Shown here in pieces: positions 5,426-5,665 of a stretch of 5,665 nucleotides of DNA; the stretch's first letter is position 1, and every line of letters starts with the position of its first letter. The position numbers and the translations under genes are program-made. The notes under the pieces are model-generated. The model was not told the DNA's origin. It saw nothing but the letters and a program-made list of their open reading frames with translations, and did no database searches. Origin of the DNA: an uncultured Alphaproteobacteria bacterium (lineage in GTDB: Bacteria > Pseudomonadota > Alphaproteobacteria > RUG11792); assembly GCA_958448685.1 (NCBI GenBank), contig CAUDEV010000059.1, positions 1 to 5,665 on the forward strand, read 5' to 3'.

Positions 5426-5665
5426 GGAAGAAAAGGGGAAAGTTATTCAGAGAAGGAAGGATGAAGTGGAGGAAATTAAGAATAAACAGGAGATAAATTG
5501 ACAGAAGACCAAAGAGAAAGAGCAGAACGTAATCTCTCCAATCGTTCTTTCGTAGTCTTTTTATATCTTCCAATATATATTGAAAATAAATTTCTTACTG
5601 CACCCATAACTGATAATAAGCGCTGAGTTCCTTGGGGAGTTTTGAACTTTATCATAGATTTTTCT
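5410..5665 (-). mobile_element. IS6-family-like insertion sequence, left part only
   Basis: The element is inferred from the transposase C-terminus at 5476-5665 on the minus strand and from the abrupt end of Rpn homology at about 5408-5411. The 66 bp between that break and the transposase stop are a normal distance from stop codon to terminal repeat in IS6-type elements. The candidate terminal sequence begins at or near GGTAACGTCAAGTTAAGG (5410-5427). The other end, the matching inverted repeat and any target duplication (8 bp for IS6) lie outside the window, so the exact boundary is uncertain by a few bases. Confidence 0.55.
5476..5665 (-). CDS. IS6-family-like DDE transposase, C-terminal end (partial)
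   Basis: A minus-strand frame runs in from the right edge (first full codon at base 5664) and stops at TAA 5478-5476, giving 62 residues. They read KSMIKFKTPQGTQRLLSVM, GAVRNLFSIYIGRYKK and RLERLRSALSLWSSV among others. This follows the C-terminal pattern of IS6-family/DDE-domain transposases: a basic 'M..FK....AQRFL..H..V.NLF....H' block and then 'R..A...W'. The catalytic DDE residues would lie upstream, beyond the edge. The transposase completes the insertion that interrupts the Rpn gene, and the two genes converge. Related IS families with similar tails cannot be excluded from this fragment. Confidence 0.7.
   Translation of the reverse strand, partial: EKSMIKFKTPQGTQRLLSVMGAVRNLFSIYIGRYKKTTKERLERLRSALSLWSSVNLSPVYS

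Noticed and set aside
5424..5501. A +1 frame after the Rpn stop encoding a charged tail (KEEKGKVIQRRKDEVEEIKN) that could be the original Rpn C-terminus after a deletion
   Set aside because: It overlaps the last 26 bp of the transposase frame on the other strand and lies where the element's end must be, so purine-rich IS-end DNA explains it better. It remains the fallback if no terminal repeat is found here.
1..5665. CRISPR array, tRNA, rRNA or riboswitch
   Set aside because: I saw no regularly spaced repeats, no cloverleaf or conserved rRNA stretches and no recognisable aptamer in the intergenic regions.

Overview
This 5.7 kb window comes from an AT-rich bacterial genome. Short samples give about 25% GC in the large gene near the middle and about 45% in the recombinase gene. 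The mix of short exported proteins, a DUF4143-type ATPase, an Rpn/PD-(D/E)XK gene and an IS6-like transposase, several of them decaying, is what one meets in obligate intracellular or protist-associated bacteria such as Rickettsiales or Holosporales relatives. That placement is an inference from gene content and composition only; no marker gene is present.

Left part (1-3222): the C-terminal end of an unrecognised protein (to 194, + strand) converges on, and overlaps by 6 bp, a minus-strand gene (189-791) for a small HNH endonuclease with an N-terminal signal-peptide-like segment. A roughly 190-bp divergent intergenic region carries good promoter matches in both directions. To its right is a two-gene + strand unit. 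The first gene (983-1525) encodes a 180-aa exported Sel1-like repeat protein. The second (1558-3222) encodes a 554-aa exported protein with the spaced H-x-E and C-P-x-C motifs and predicted strand/helix order of the zinc-dependent nucleic acid/nucleotide deaminase fold. All three complete proteins here begin with a Sec-type signal, so this looks like a small block of exported proteins, two of them probably acting on nucleic acids or nucleotides. This is the most interesting part of the window.

Right part (3233-5665): mobile and decaying DNA. A DUF4143-type AAA ATPase/PD-(D/E)XK gene (minus, 3233-4175) has lost a central segment of roughly 100 residues and changed frame. Upstream of it, in the same direction, is an intact Tn3-type serine resolvase gene (4237-4851) with no transposase beside it. 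The 250 bp in front of the resolvase hold a 14-bp perfect palindrome lying on its candidate -35 box, and a perfect inverted repeat of 12-bp arms around a GA dinucleotide that resembles a serine-recombinase crossover site. A strong extended -10 promoter then leads into an Rpn-family nuclease gene (5102-5425), which is cut off after about 104 residues. The cut coincides with the apparent left end of an IS6-family-like element whose transposase C-terminus is read on the minus strand to the window edge.
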